This document shows, piece by piece, positions 20,853 through 31,373 of a stretch of 64,000 bases of DNA. Below the pieces are notes generated by a model. It was not told where the DNA came from. It did not search any database and worked only from the letters and a program-made list of their open reading frames with translations. A program made the translations under genes and the position numbers. The DNA comes from Okeania sp. SIO2B3 (lineage in GTDB: Bacteria > Cyanobacteriota > Cyanobacteriia > Cyanobacteriales > Microcoleaceae), in NCBI RefSeq assembly GCF_010672525.1, contig NZ_JAAHGH010000004.1:351964-415963 (forward strand), read 5' to 3'. The first letter of the stretch is position 1, and every line of letters starts with the position of its first letter.

Positions 20853-22463
20853 CTAATCAAAAATATCTAAAAATACCCCTAAAATTCTATTAATAGGACT
20901 GAAAGGAGCTAAAACACCCCTAACATTATCAGTCAAAGCCGCCCTACCAGAGCGACCAACTAAAATCACATCATTATTAAGTAAAGTAGGATTAGTTTCC
21001 TCATTAACTTCCGCAGAAAAATCTACTTGTACCTGACGACGAGTAACAGTACCGTTTGGGTTGAGACGAATAAGCTCCACTTCTTCAGTTTCAGCTCTTC
21101 CCTGGTTAAAACCCCCTGCTGCTAATAAAGCTTGATTAAGCGTACTATTCGGAACCATAGAAATTAGTCCAGGGCTAACAACTTCTCCAATCAAATTAAT
21201 TTTTAGATTGCCAGGAGAAAAACTTGATGCGGTAACTTCCGCTAATTCATCCAAATTAACTTCATCTGCTACTGGCACATAAATTGTATCTCCTGACTCT
21301 AAAACTAAGTCCTGGTTTAAATCTCCATTTTGCAGAAGTTGCCAAAGGTCTACTTTAATAATTTGTTCCGTACCAGCACGAGTTAGTCGCCGCACCCTAA
21401 TTTGTCGAATATCCGCAGATGGAGTAATACCCCCTGCCATCTTAATTGCCTTAGTAACAGTATGCAGCTTAGTATTTTGAGCAGATGAAACATTATTATC
21501 TGCTTCCGTAGAATCTAAATTTTCCTCTGTAGCTGAAAGTTGACTCTGGTCAATACCTGTTTCCAGTATATATGGACCAGGTCGTGCCACCTCTCCCACC
21601 ACAGCAATATTGAGAGGTTGAGTATTAGTACCAGCAAAATTAGCATTTACTAATTGAGCAGACTCTACCGGATTAACTTCAGTAATACTAGGGACAAATA
21701 AAGTATCCCCATCCCGCAGAGGAATATCTTGGCGCAAATTACCCTCTTTCAGTAGTTCCCATAAATTAATACTAATGACTTGCTCTGGAGCATTGAGTTG
21801 GGTACGACGAATTTTGATTTGCCTAACATCTGCTGAAGTTGTCACTCCACCTGCAACCTGTAACGCTTTAGTCACTGTAGGTAATTGAGTCCCACCTTGA
21901 ACATCCTCCCCTCCATCAACAATAGGAGAAATAGTATATGAACCTGGATGTTGGACCTCTCCAGCGATCGCTATTTTTAATGGCCGTGCTGCTAAGAGAT
22001 TGAGATTAACTATAGATATTTGTAGATATTCCCCGTATTTTTCTTGAATTAATTCCTTTGCTTCATCTAAAGTCTTTCCCTCAACCAAGACATTACCTAC
22101 CAATGGCAAATTAAGAGTCCCATCAATTTGTACTTGGTGTTGGCCATTTTCCCCACTATATTCTGGCATATTGAAGATATCTATTTGAACGCGATCGCCG
22201 CCGCCGAGTGTATATGCTGTTGAGTATGGTAAAGGAGTTTCTGGTTCAGGAATAGATATTGGTTCTGGTGCTGGAGGCAGCAGTGGTGGTTTTGGTTCCG
22301 TACCTTCAGGCCAAGGTTCTGTTAGTTTTGGTAAAGTTGAATTTGCTGGTGCTTTCTGAAATTTTTGAGAGAGGGGTTGAGCTTGTGCAGAATATGCCAA
22401 TCTCCAGCAACTGCATAATAAAACTATTATTCCACAGCTTAGATTTTTGGATAAAGATGTCAT
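20853..22463 (-). CDS. Polysaccharide export protein with SLBB domains (Wza-like)
   Basis: Periplasmic/outer-membrane export component of capsule or exopolysaccharide. From the chosen ATG the protein is 536 residues with a cleavable signal sequence (GIIVLLCSCWRLAYSAQA), a Pro-rich stretch, the polysaccharide-export domain (YTLGGGDRVQIDIFNMPEYSG) and three SLBB-type repeats (VAGEVQHPGSY, VVGEVARPGPY, LIGEVVSPGLI). I use the ATG at 22463 because AAAGGTGA precedes it and it places the signal peptide at the N-terminus; the track starts at 22508. Unlike Wza there is no lipobox cysteine after the signal sequence. It follows cysC by under 70 bp and precedes the tyrosine-kinase copolymerase, consistent with one export locus. 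Confidence 0.92.
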   Translation of the reverse strand: MTSLSKNLSCGIIVLLCSCWRLAYSAQAQPLSQKFQKAPANSTLPKLTEPWPEGTEPKPPLLPPAPEPISIPEPETPLPYSTAYTLGGGDRVQIDIFNMPEYSGENGQHQVQIDGTLNLPLVGNVLVEGKTLDEAKELIQEKYGEYLQISIVNLNLLAARPLKIAIAGEVQHPGSYTISPIVDGGEDVQGGTQLPTVTKALQVAGGVTTSADVRQIKIRRTQLNAPEQVISINLWELLKEGNLRQDIPLRDGDTLFVPSITEVNPVESAQLVNANFAGTNTQPLNIAVVGEVARPGPYILETGIDQSQLSATEENLDSTEADNNVSSAQNTKLHTVTKAIKMAGGITPSADIRQIRVRRLTRAGTEQIIKVDLWQLLQNGDLNQDLVLESGDTIYVPVADEVNLDELAEVTASSFSPGNLKINLIGEVVSPGLISMVPNSTLNQALLAAGGFNQGRAETEEVELIRLNPNGTVTRRQVQVDFSAEVNEETNPTLLNNDVILVGRSGRAALTDNVRGVLAPFSPINRILGVFLDIFD

Positions 22464-22530
22464 CAGTAAAATGTCACCTTTCCCATCTCTAGATTTATTT
22501 TGCCTCATTGCCTGATCCCTCCCTATTTTT

Positions 22531-23058
22531 CTACGCCAAATGACCTGATTTTTCTAAACTACTAATTATATGAGCTACGCTTTCTTCTAATGTTTCTTTA
22601 TCTGTGCAACAAATAATTTCTGGATTTTCTGGTGCCTCGTAAGGGTCGTCAATACCAGTAAAATTTTTAATTTCTCCTGCCCTAGCTTTGGCATATAATC
22701 CTTTTACATCCCGTGTTTCACATACTGCTAAAGGTGCATTTATATAAACTTCTATAAAATTTTCATCCATTTCCCTAATTTGATTGCGTATTTCTTTGTA
22801 GGGACTTATTGCTGCAGTAATTGCCACTACTCCGTTACGACTGAGGAGATGAGCTACAAATCCAATTCTCCGGACATTTATATCTCGGTCTTCTTTGCTA
22901 AAAGTCAACCCTTTTGATAGATTTTCTCTAACTATATCTCCATCCAATATCTCTACTTTACGACCTCTTTCCATTAATTTTTCTGCCACAACCTTACTGA
23001 TAGTTGTTTTCCCAGCTCCACTTAAGCCTGTAAACCAAAGAATAAAACCTTTTTCCAT
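22531..23058 (-). CDS. cysC: Adenylyl-sulfate kinase
   Basis: APS kinase, which phosphorylates adenosine 5'-phosphosulfate to PAPS, the sulfate donor for sulfotransferases and for assimilation. 175 residues with Walker A GLSGAGKTT (11-19), LDGDIVRENLSKGLTFS, the substrate-site segments AAISPYKEIR and VKGLYAKARAGEIKNFTGIDDPYE. It is the first gene of a minus-strand group with the SLBB export protein and the tyrosine kinase. The association suggests PAPS supply for sulfated exopolysaccharide, which is inference. Identity as APS kinase is firm. Confidence 0.96.
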   Translation of the reverse strand: MEKGFILWFTGLSGAGKTTISKVVAEKLMERGRKVEILDGDIVRENLSKGLTFSKEDRDINVRRIGFVAHLLSRNGVVAITAAISPYKEIRNQIREMDENFIEVYINAPLAVCETRDVKGLYAKARAGEIKNFTGIDDPYEAPENPEIICCTDKETLEESVAHIISSLEKSGHLA

Positions 23059-23515
23059 TTTAACTTGATTTTTGTGAGTTTTGACTAATTTTACATTTTA
23101 CCGGAATTTGTGAATTAGTACTTAAGCAATACTCATGTAACTAAATTTTTTGACAAAAACAAATAAATTTTTAGGCCACCAACCTTTTCATAGTTTTATT
23201 TACTGATCAAGGTGATCTAAACCGGATAATAATGGGTAGGTAGTTGAAGCGTTGTTTTTGTTCTTTCATAATCTGTAGAATTTATTTAGGTCTTAATTTT
23301 AAATCCGCTTCTATTCGTCTACCCACTTTAACATCTTTTACAAACCCCCCTTTTTACAGCTCTAGTATTACTTATTTGCCACAATTATTGGTGAATTTTT
23401 CAGTGCTAAAAATAGGTATAAAATCAAATTAAATTCATAATTTATTGGCTAACTGTCCTGATTTTCTCTTCAAGGTCCGTATCAGAGAATAGACACTCTC
23501 ACACGGATTTTACCT
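23059..23515. other. Divergent intergenic region between cysC and patX
   Basis: AT-rich unique DNA between divergent genes that must hold promoters for both. I see no repeat element and no convincing ORF (23244-23432 lacks supporting features). A CCGGATAATAATGGG stretch lies near 23222. A canonical TCCGGA DIF-type motif was not found. Confidence 0.4.
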
Positions 23516-23755
23516 ATGCAAAGTTATACAGCGATTATTTTTTCTTTTTTATTATTACTAGGTAATGCTCCTAGTAGCAAAGCTTTAATCATTGAAAATG
23601 AAGTAGCATTTTCTTCTATATTTTATAGAGGATCTGCTCGAACTAAAACTCATAAAGATCATGTCAGAAAGAGAAGCATACGAGCTTTTGTTAACACAAT
23701 TTGTACTTCTGGAACTGATAGTGAAAAATGTCCTCATCGTGGTAGTGGACGCTAA
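23516..23755 (+). CDS. patX: PatX-like secreted peptide precursor with C-terminal RGSGR
   Basis: Protein of 79 residues with an N-terminal signal sequence (MQSYTAIIFSFLLLLGNAPSSKA) and C-terminus CPHRGSGR. RGSGR is the exact pentapeptide by which PatS-class signals bind HetR and block its DNA binding. PatX proteins, described as small exported precursors with an (H)RG(S/T)GR end encoded upstream of hetR across filamentous cyanobacteria, match in size, signal, motif and position. hetR follows 547 bp downstream in the same orientation. A strong terminator lies between them, so patX is probably its own transcription unit. No clear ribosome site precedes the ATG. In an organism without heterocysts the peptide may restrain HetR in patterning of specialised cells, which is inference. 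Confidence 0.88.
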   Translation: MQSYTAIIFSFLLLLGNAPSSKALIIENEVAFSSIFYRGSARTKTHKDHVRKRSIRAFVNTICTSGTDSEKCPHRGSGR

Positions 23756-23865
23756 AGCCGATCAAAATGTCTCTTGCTGTATTAAGTTTTAATTCTTAAT
23801 TAGAGCTTTGTTAAAGTTACTTGAGGCTTTGGTTTGATAATATTAACTATCGAAAAATTGTCAAC

Positions 23866-23893
23866 AATTCTCTTGTTAATTAACGAGAGAATT
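23866..23893 (+). terminator. Rho-independent terminator after patX
   Basis: AATTCTCT and AGAGAATT form an 8-bp stem around GTTAATTAAC, which can extend the pairing, and TTTTATTATT follows. It lies 110 bp after the patX stop and separates patX from hetR transcription. Confidence 0.7.
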
Positions 23894-24121
23894 TTATTAT
23901 TCAATATCATAGTAAGCTGTTGGGGATTTAAACTATATAACTTTAGACCCTTAAGTTATAACAGAGAACATAAAATCTAAATGCGTTATTAACTTTAATA
24001 ACCATTGATACTACTGCTATAAGTGGGTTCAATGGTACTTTTTTATGTTATATTGATATAAATATGTCTGTCAGTCAAAAGTACACAGGGTGTAAAAATC
24101 TACTAAGATAACAATCTATTC

Positions 24122-24140
24122 GCACGCTTAATTTGCGTGC
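24122..24140 (+). promoter_or_regulatory. Hairpin in the hetR leader
   Basis: GCACGC and GCGTGC flank TTAATTT, giving a 6-bp GC-rich stem about 160 bp before hetR, in an otherwise AT-rich leader. It could be a small terminator or an RNA structure in a long 5' UTR. No function is shown. Confidence 0.3.
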
Positions 24141-24267
24141 CTGCTCTTACGCCAAATACAAAAAGTCTCAAAGACATATACTTGCTTGGTATAAGAGTTA
24201 TATTTGGCTGGCTTTCTATGATTGAAGTATCATCATGGTCAGCATATTTTTAATGGAGGATAATAAT

Positions 24268-25220
<953 letters not shown>

Positions 25221-25384
25221 TCTAATTACTTGTAAACTTCCCTCATTGAGGAGCTAGAATAACTTCTAACTCCTGATTTAATTGAGTTTTCAAGTGCAGG
25301 TGGGTAATTTGTAATTTGTAATTAGCAAACTTAATTAAACAACTTTATACCAATTTTATGTGAGGCTTTACAGAATATAGGTTT

Positions 25385-25426
25385 TAGGTGGTAGGTGGTA
25401 GGTGGTAGGTGGTAGGTGGTAGGTGT
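25385..25426. repeat. Heptanucleotide array TAGGTGG x6
   Basis: Six perfect 7-bp units, continued by degenerate TAGGTGT and TGGGTGT. It lies within a pair of ATACCAATTTTATG repeats. Confidence 0.95.
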
Positions 25427-26309
25427 TGGGTGTTATACCAATTTTATGTGAAGTGGCACAGAATTAGGTGTTATATAGCTATCAGGATAATTATTTATCG
25501 TATAATTCAGTAGTTATAATACTACGTAAATAGGGCGCTGACATTGATCGATCCTCTTTGCATTTGCGTAGCATCCCGTAGGAAAGCATTTGAACAGGAA
25601 AAACTCAGCCAGGGATTACTTGCGCCTTCTGAGTCCTGACTTCTGAGTTGCGCTTAGAGTTATAGTACTTGGGAGAAAGGAAGAATGAACAATGAGAGTG
25701 GGAAAAAATCTTGGGATATTCCAGCATTTGATCTTTGCATTGAATGGAACTAGATCGGCAAAACAGAAATTATATTACGGTCAAATCATTTTATTAAGCT
25801 TCTAGGCATAGCCAAATTCTTAATTCCAAAATACACTAAATTTTACTTTTGAGCAATCAAGGCTATATTGTTTATCTATCAATATTTTCAGCTTTTTCTA
25901 GAGTGGCAGGAAATATAGGTGCGATCGCATCTTTTTTCGCCCTAAATTACACCCAAAAAAGGGATGTTGAACTAATTTTGCTAATTTGATTTTAAATAAC
26001 TAATATTTAATTTAACTTTTGATAATTTTTAATTATTTAAGTATTTGTAGCTACTTATCCAAGACATGGACAAGTTTAAATAGGGTTTGCTGAAAAAGTC
26101 TTTTTAGCAAGTGGGAGACAGGAGACAGAATACAGGAGACAGAAGGCAGGAGGCAGGAGACAACCCACCCCTAACCCCTCCGGTAGAGGGCAAGGCTGTT
26201 TCATTCTCGATAGACACGGGGACGCGGAGACACGGAGAAACGGGGATTGAGGCTTTTAAGTGGCGTTGAACCAAATATCCTCTCAGAGCTTAAAGATGCT
26301 TAGGAAATC

Positions 26310-26436
26310 TGATTTCTTCTCTTGGTCGATGGTCGGCCAGCTCCGAGACCTCGCCATCCCTCGACCGCTTTTTTCCCCTTAAAAGAGGAGGCTTTAAACC
26401 AGAATTATTAATTATTAATTATTAATTATTCGGTCA
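26310..26436 (-). mobile_element. Family-A repeat
   Basis: TTTCTTCTCTTGGTCGATGG, CATCCCTCGACCGC and GAGGAGGCTTTAAACC, ending in (AATTATT)n and ATTCGGT. It lies 60 bp from the interrupted gene that holds another copy. Confidence 0.7.
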
Positions 26437-26498
26437 TGGTAATTAGCAAACTTCTCAAATAACTTCACTGTAAAATTATTCAGATAAATTTTTATTAT

Positions 26499-27288
26499 TT
26501 AGCACAATTTTCTATAGCCTCCTTCAGCGTATTCTAATAACTCTTCCCAAGTCATCCTGCTAACTTTCCGCAAATCAATACTTTTTCCGCTCCTAAAAAT
26601 TATTGTCGCTCTTGTTCCTATAATCGTTTCTTGAATATCAACTACTAGATAATTCCGCTGATCTTTTCCCCAGTGAACTTCAGCTTCATCCCACGACTTC
26701 ATTCCTTCACTTTTAAACATTTGATTTTCCATCCATTTATCATCCCATTTGTAAGGATGCCAATTTTCTTTAAGTGCTTTAATTAAAAAATTATTTGGTG
26801 CATCAAAATCTTCTCCATTACTTTTTTTCCAATGCCAATAAGAGATAGTAGTCCTTAAAGCATCTTCCAAATCTTGAGAAGAGTATTCAACAATTAATAA
26901 TTAATAATTAATAATTAACAATTACCTCTCCTTGAAAAGAAGAGGATTGACTAAAAGGAAAAATTTTTCTTCTCTTGGTCGATTAGATATGACGAGGGGA
27001 CCCGCTCTTATCAGAGCCGATCCGCTGTTAGCGTTTGCGGTAGCATTCCGGAACGGAAAGCTTTGCGGTAGCAAACGCCATCCCACCCTACGGGAAGCTA
27101 CGCTTTACATGTTGCGTAGCAAAACGACCGCTTTTTTCTCCTTAAAAGGAGAGGCTTTAAAACTTAATTATTCGGTAAATTGCTTCTTCTACTTCTGAAT
27201 TCAAAAAATCTACACCTATGGTAGTCAATGCAGAAGCATACTTTTTAATTATTTCTTGGTTCCCTTCATCTAATTGTAAATAAAGCAA
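26499..27288 (-). pseudogene. Unrecognised gene interrupted by a family-A element
   Basis: The track shows only the 3' portion (26499-26870), starting from a TTG. The same frame is open upstream as EYSSQDLEDALRTTISYWHWKK until it meets the repeat. Beyond the repeat (about 26885-27177) a second minus-strand segment reads LLYLQLDEGNQEIIKK...VDFLNSEVEEAI, with GGAGG seven nt before a TTG at 27288 as likely start. Joined, the two parts give a protein of about 165 residues. I know no family for it; the C-terminal half is W-, K- and E-rich. The interruption implies loss of function unless the 3' fragment is expressed by itself. Confidence 0.6.
26885..27177 (-). mobile_element. Family-A element inside a gene
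   Basis: Edge sequences (AATAATTAATAATTAATAAT... and ...AATTATTCGGTAA) and the internal GGAGAGGCTTTAAAAC identify the family. Coding sequence in the same frame lies on both sides. Confidence 0.75.
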
Positions 27289-27383
27289 AATTTTGCCTCC
27301 ATTTTATAAACCAGATAATTAATTAATTTGCATAGCTAAAAGGGTAGATTTTAAAGATTATTTTCCCGTATTAATTGGCATAT

Positions 27384-27627
27384 AATTAGGGTTTGCTGAA
27401 AAAGTATTATTGCTGTTTATAGTAGTAAGTAGTCAGTAGTCAGTAGAAATCGTAGATTGAGAGAATCTAATTGGAACAATTATTTATCAAAACTTCCCGT
27501 TTTATCTTCTCCTCATCCTTGTTTTTTCCAGCTCACGAGAGCAAAAAACTGGCACTTTTTTCACACAGATAATGGCTCAAATCTTTAGTTGATCAGCTTT
27601 TTCTATTTATTCAGCAAGCCCTAATTA
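27384..27627. mobile_element. AATTAGGG...CCCTAATT element
   Basis: Ends AATTAGGGTTTGCTGAAAAA and TTCAGCAAGCCCTAATT, the same as copies at 33942, 50499, 59381 and 60900. The interior differs from those copies and contains AGTAGTC heptamers. Confidence 0.65.
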
Positions 27628-27676
27628 TTTGATATTATTTTGTACTTTTTCTTTTGAGTTTAATATCAAATCCGAT

Positions 27677-27895
27677 ATAAGCATTTCCTGCGGAATGCTG
27701 CGCAAACAGCTATTAGCGGTCAGCTCTCAGTTTTTTAATAAATAAAGCAAGCATTTGCTTAACTTCGTACGACATTTTAAACAAAGAATTGAAGCACAAG
27801 AACAGCAAGCTTAAATTGTCCACTAAAATTAATAAAGCTGATAACGCAGTTCCGACCATAGGAGGCTAGCTGATAGCTGACTGCTGAATGCTTAC
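27677..27895. mobile_element. GTAAGC-ended MITE (IS66-like) with 8-bp TSD AATCCGAT
   Basis: Left end ATAAGCATTTCCTGCGG, right end GCTGAATGCTTAC. AATCCGAT is found directly before (27669-27676) and after (27896-27903). The interior carries AGCTATTAGCGGTCAGCT and TGATAGCTGACTGCTGAA palindromic ends. Confidence 0.85.
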
Positions 27896-27933
27896 AATCC
27901 GATAGCATCTGTGCTATTCAGTGTTCAAGATAT

Positions 27934-28106
27934 GTAAGCATTCAGCTATTAGCAGTTAGCTATCAGCTTTTTAATAGATGAAGCAAGTATTAGTTTAACT
28001 TCTACTATATTTTTTATCAGAGAATTGAAGCATAGGAAAAACAAGCTTGAGTTGCCAACTCAAGGTAGTAAAGCTGATAGCTGATAGCTGACGGCTGAAT
28101 GCTTAC
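27934..28106. mobile_element. GTAAGC-ended MITE (IS66-like) with 8-bp TSD CAAGATAT
   Basis: GTAAGCATTCAGC / GCTGAATGCTTAC ends, 173 bp, flanked by CAAGATAT at 27926-27933 and 28107-28114. Confidence 0.9.
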
Positions 28107-28271
28107 CAAGATATTTAGGGGCGAACGGTCGTTCGCTCCTACTCAATAAAATGTAGAAAAATTTTTGATAAATTGTATAATATCCCCGTTTAGACGGTGT
28201 TGACAATTAGTTGAGGTTTGTAGACAGGAAGTGGTTTATAAAAGACTATCCCCATCCACTTTTTCTTCTCC

Positions 28272-28327
28272 CTTCTTCCTTCTTCCTTCTTCCTTCTTCC
28301 TTCTTCCTTCTTCCTTCTTCCTTCTTC
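28272..28327. repeat. Heptanucleotide array CTTCTTC x8
   Basis: Eight perfect 7-bp units just after the stop codon of the peptide-binding protein. Confidence 0.95.
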
Positions 28328-28336
28328 AAGACTTAA

Positions 28337-30130
28337 TTACTCATTTTCAGGTGAGGGAGAAACTTCTACTTCTTGCTCATTTTTTGGTGAAGAAATAGAC
28401 TCTCCATCCTGTTGACCTTCTTCTGTAGTAACTGGTTGTTCTACTTCTTCTTTTTCAGAACTTGCAGGAGACTCAACTGCTTCTTTTTCTTCTATAGTAT
28501 TAGACAATTTTACATCATTAAATAGAGGTCGATTAAAAGCACCTATCTTAAAACCTTCCACCTCTGAACTACTAACATAACTCCACATCCAACCAGGACT
28601 ATAAAGTGGCATCATCACTGCATTTTCCAACAAATATTTCTGAACTTCTATGACTTTTTCTTCTCGTTCTTCTAACTTATTTGTAGTTCGCATTTCTGTT
28701 AGTAATGTATCCAGTTCATCACTGTGATAACCTCCCATCCAACCAGGAGAATGCCACAATGTATAAAGAAAATCTGGGTCATACCAAGACCACCCCATCA
28801 TATCAATAACACCATCACCTTCTGTTTGACTATTTTCCTGTTGTATTCTGGCATTAAGAGTGCCAATATCCATTGTTTCTAACTTAGTTTTAATTCCTAC
28901 TTCTTCTAGTTGAGTTTGAAAATTTTCTATTACTTTTTGACGGTTTCCTCCTTTCCAAGTTAAAAGAGTTATTTCTAATGGTTGATCCTCACTATAACCA
29001 AGTTCCTCTAATAAAGTTTTTGCTTCTTCTGGGTCTGGTTTAATACTAAACTCGGAGCAAAGTTTTTCATCACTAGGAAACATCACATCTGCGATCGCGC
29101 ATTCGGAAGGTTTGACTAAACCTGCAAATACTTCCTCAGTTGCTTTTTCGGGGTCTATTGCATAAGTTACTGCTTGTCTTGCTTTTTCATCGTCAAAGGG
29201 AGGTCGGGAAGTAACGAACTCTAAAAATACTATTTGACCAGTATTCTCAGCAGTATGAAGCTTGAATTTTGAGTCTTCCTCGAAAGCAGAAATTTCTTCT
29301 AATGGGGGTTCAGTTAAATGAATTTCTCCAGACTCCAGTGCTGCTAAACTCGCTTCCCTTTCTGGCATAGTTTTAATTATCAATTTTTTGATGTAGGGAG
29401 TACCAGAATTTTCTACTGGTCGCCCATAATTTTTGTAGTCTGGGTTAGCCTCTAGTACAAGTTGTTCCCCTTGAGTCCACTCAGTAAATTTGAATGGACC
29501 TGTACCTATTGCTCCTTCTATGCCAAATTTGTTGTTATAGGTTTGAATGGCAGAAGGACATATCATGCTGGAGTAAGGATCGGCGAGAAAGCGAAGAAAG
29601 GGGCTAAAAGCTTCAGACATTTTGACTGTAACTGTGAGGTCGTCCACAACTTCAACAGTTTCTATTGGTCCCCAACTTTCTTTAGTGTAGTTTTCTGTCT
29701 CAGGGTCGATCGCTCTGTCAATGGTAAATTTGACCGCTTTAGCACCAAAAGTTGTGCCGTCATGGCATTTTATATTTTCGTTGAGTTTAAAGGTATATTC
29801 TTGGCCATTATTGCTGACAGACCATTCTTTGGCTAGGTTTGCCTGGATTTTACCTTGGTGATCGAAGGCCAAAAGTGTGTCGTAGATTTGATCGATTATT
29901 TCTCTAGATAATGGTGATGTTGATTTGTGGGGGTCGAGGGTGTCGGAGTCACTGTAGCGTCCCCAAACGAGGGTACCTGGTTCCGGGATGGTTGGTGTTT
30001 CTGAGTTTCTAGTGGTTTGGGTGTTGTTGCAAGCGATCGCTAAGGTGGCAATTATTGATGCTACTGCTATGAAACGCCAAATCTTTTGATGAGTTAGTTT
30101 CTTGAAAAAATTGTCTAGGGAAAACATCAT
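28337..30130 (-). CDS. ABC transporter substrate-binding lipoprotein, family 5 (oligopeptide/nickel type)
   Basis: Periplasmic solute receptor of the DppA/OppA class, about 597 residues from the chosen ATG. The lipoprotein signal IIATLAIAC places the lipidated cysteine at residue 34. The mature part contains the family signature (LAKEWSVSNNGQEYTFKLNENIKCHDG), then TGPFKFTEW and the second lobe (QAVTYAIDPEKA). An acidic Glu/Ser/Pro tail of about 50 residues after the folded domain is unusual. The track starts at a TTG at 30163; tandem ATG codons at 30130 and 30127 put the signal peptide at a normal position. No permease or ATPase genes are adjacent, as is common in cyanobacteria where these subunits are scattered. 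The ligand is unknown (peptides or nickel are most likely). Confidence 0.93.
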   Translation of the reverse strand: MMFSLDNFFKKLTHQKIWRFIAVASIIATLAIACNNTQTTRNSETPTIPEPGTLVWGRYSDSDTLDPHKSTSPLSREIIDQIYDTLLAFDHQGKIQANLAKEWSVSNNGQEYTFKLNENIKCHDGTTFGAKAVKFTIDRAIDPETENYTKESWGPIETVEVVDDLTVTVKMSEAFSPFLRFLADPYSSMICPSAIQTYNNKFGIEGAIGTGPFKFTEWTQGEQLVLEANPDYKNYGRPVENSGTPYIKKLIIKTMPEREASLAALESGEIHLTEPPLEEISAFEEDSKFKLHTAENTGQIVFLEFVTSRPPFDDEKARQAVTYAIDPEKATEEVFAGLVKPSECAIADVMFPSDEKLCSEFSIKPDPEEAKTLLEELGYSEDQPLEITLLTWKGGNRQKVIENFQTQLEEVGIKTKLETMDIGTLNARIQQENSQTEGDGVIDMMGWSWYDPDFLYTLWHSPGWMGGYHSDELDTLLTEMRTTNKLEEREEKVIEVQKYLLENAVMMPLYSPGWMWSYVSSSEVEGFKIGAFNRPLFNDVKLSNTIEEKEAVESPASSEKEEVEQPVTTEEGQQDGESISSPKNEQEVEVSPSPENE

Positions 30131-30414
30131 TAAAATATTAATTTTTTTTAACTTCGCGAGCAAAATTGATAATCACATCACAAAATGTGCTCTATATTTT
30201 TCGATGTAGGGGCGAATGGCATTTGCGTTCCGCAAAGCTCCGCTTTATATGTCGCGGAGCGTTAACGGAGTTATGCGACAGCAAAACGCCCCCTACTGAT
30301 AGCGTATTGTCTAAGAATTTGCGTAAGTCCTGTAAATTTTGAGATTTAACTACAATGGGTTAAGTTTTGTTAAAATATAAAATGTAAACTTCATTAATAA
30401 TATTAGGTAAAACT

Positions 30415-30894
30415 TTGTTAGACGAACAGGCGAAGAAAACAATATTGCGTAAGATTCCTCACGGATTATACATCTGTGGTGTTAAAGATGGTGAGGAAGT
30501 TAATGGTTTTACGGCCAGTTGGGTAATGCAAGCATCTTTTAAGCCTCCCCTAATTGTTAATTGTGTAAACAAAGATTCTAAATCCCATGCCATGATTAAG
30601 GCTAGTGGGGTATTTTCTCTGAGCTTTTTAGCAGCAGAACAAAAAGATTTAGCTCAACAATTTTTCAAACCTCAACGTCGTGTGGGAAATAAATTTGAGG
30701 ATATAGAATTTTATCTGGGAGAAACTGGATGTCCAATTATTTCAGATACTCTTGGTTATGTGGAATGTAAAGTTGTTGGTGCTGTGGAAGAAGGCGACCA
30801 TACTGTATATGTAGGAGAAGTAATTGCTGCAGGTGTACATCGTGAGGGAGACCCTCTATTGTTAGAAAGTACAGGTTGGAATTATGGTGGTTAA
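30415..30894 (+). CDS. Flavin reductase-like (FMN-binding split-barrel) protein
   Basis: Protein of 159 residues of the flavin reductase/NADH-FMN oxidoreductase family: IPHGLYICGVKDGEEVNGFTASWVMQASFKPPLI is the typical FMN-binding start, with SVFSLSFLA-like GVFSLSFLAAEQ and the C-terminal GDHTVYVGEV. Such domains reduce free flavin or occur at the C-terminus of flavodiiron proteins; here it is a stand-alone copy. The start is TTG with AGGT 8-9 nt upstream. A diverged duplicate of residues ~100-128 of this gene lies at 31562-31648, after two inserted ORFs, indicating an old duplication that has been disrupted. Confidence 0.88.
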   Translation: MLDEQAKKTILRKIPHGLYICGVKDGEEVNGFTASWVMQASFKPPLIVNCVNKDSKSHAMIKASGVFSLSFLAAEQKDLAQQFFKPQRRVGNKFEDIEFYLGETGCPIISDTLGYVECKVVGAVEEGDHTVYVGEVIAAGVHREGDPLLLESTGWNYGG

Positions 30895-31368
30895 TTGTTA
30901 TATGTAGCAATTAGCTTTTTTGTGTTTACTTATCTTAAAACTACTGCTGGGGAGCATAAGGCCAGAAACTTAGTTGAATTAGTTCATCAACTTCTGGTGG
31001 CTCTTCTGTTTGAGGACGAGGTAACCTTGGAGACCTCCAATGAATTGATTGAACTTGCAAATTTAATTGAAGAAGAATGTGGTGTTTCTGTCATACAAGA
31101 GAAAGAAGAGTTTCAGCAGGGAGTAAAAAGTAGGCGGACAACTGCTATAGTTATAGCTTTAACTACTCTTCAAACAATTATTGGTGCAGCTCAATATTGG
31201 AAGTCTGAAAACCCAAAATATATTTTTCATATTTATTCAGATACAAATGTACTATTATGCACTCTCGACAATACAAGTCGAGAAGAAGCAGAGAGAGTTA
31301 CTTCCATAATTGGTTCATGTCCACCAGATGTTACTGAAAATATTGAAATTAGAATATTAGAAAAATAA
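30895..31368 (+). CDS. Hypothetical protein with one membrane segment
   Basis: Up to 157 residues. The frame begins at a TTG directly after the flavin-reductase stop and contains no ATG, so the true N-terminus may be missing or lie elsewhere. Visible features are an acidic helical N-terminal half (LVELVHQLLVALLFEDEVT..ELIELANLIEEECGV), a hydrophobic segment TAIVIALTTLQTIIGAA and a C-terminal alpha/beta part (IFHIYSDTNVLLCTLDN). No family is recognised. It is followed after 5 bp by a fragment resembling the start of a caspase-like protein, so it may be an adaptor-type protein of a former effector pair (inference). Confidence 0.55.
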   Translation: MLYVAISFFVFTYLKTTAGEHKARNLVELVHQLLVALLFEDEVTLETSNELIELANLIEEECGVSVIQEKEEFQQGVKSRRTTAIVIALTTLQTIIGAAQYWKSENPKYIFHIYSDTNVLLCTLDNTSREEAERVTSIIGSCPPDVTENIEIRILEK

Positions 31369-31373
31369 TACTA

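Larger units (their letters stand above)
25221..26498. other. Gene-free 1.3-kb region after hetR
   Basis: Holds two ATACCAATTTTATGTGA-ended repeats (25347, 25436), the TAGGTGG heptamer array between them, a short GCGTAGCATCCCGTAGG repeat near 25567, a TAGGGTTTGCTGAAAAAGTC end at ~26082, AGACAGG heptamers and a family-A element. No ORF is supported. Confidence 0.5.
27289..28336. other. Repeat-filled region between broken gene and peptide-binding protein
   Basis: Contains an AATTAGGG-family element, two GTAAGC-ended MITEs with target duplications, a GGGGCGAACGGTCGTTCGCT palindrome near 28119 and a heptamer array. No gene is present. Confidence 0.55.

Noticed and set aside
23244-23432. 62-aa ORF upstream of patX
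   Set aside because: No ribosome site or recognisable features, and it occupies the divergent promoter region.
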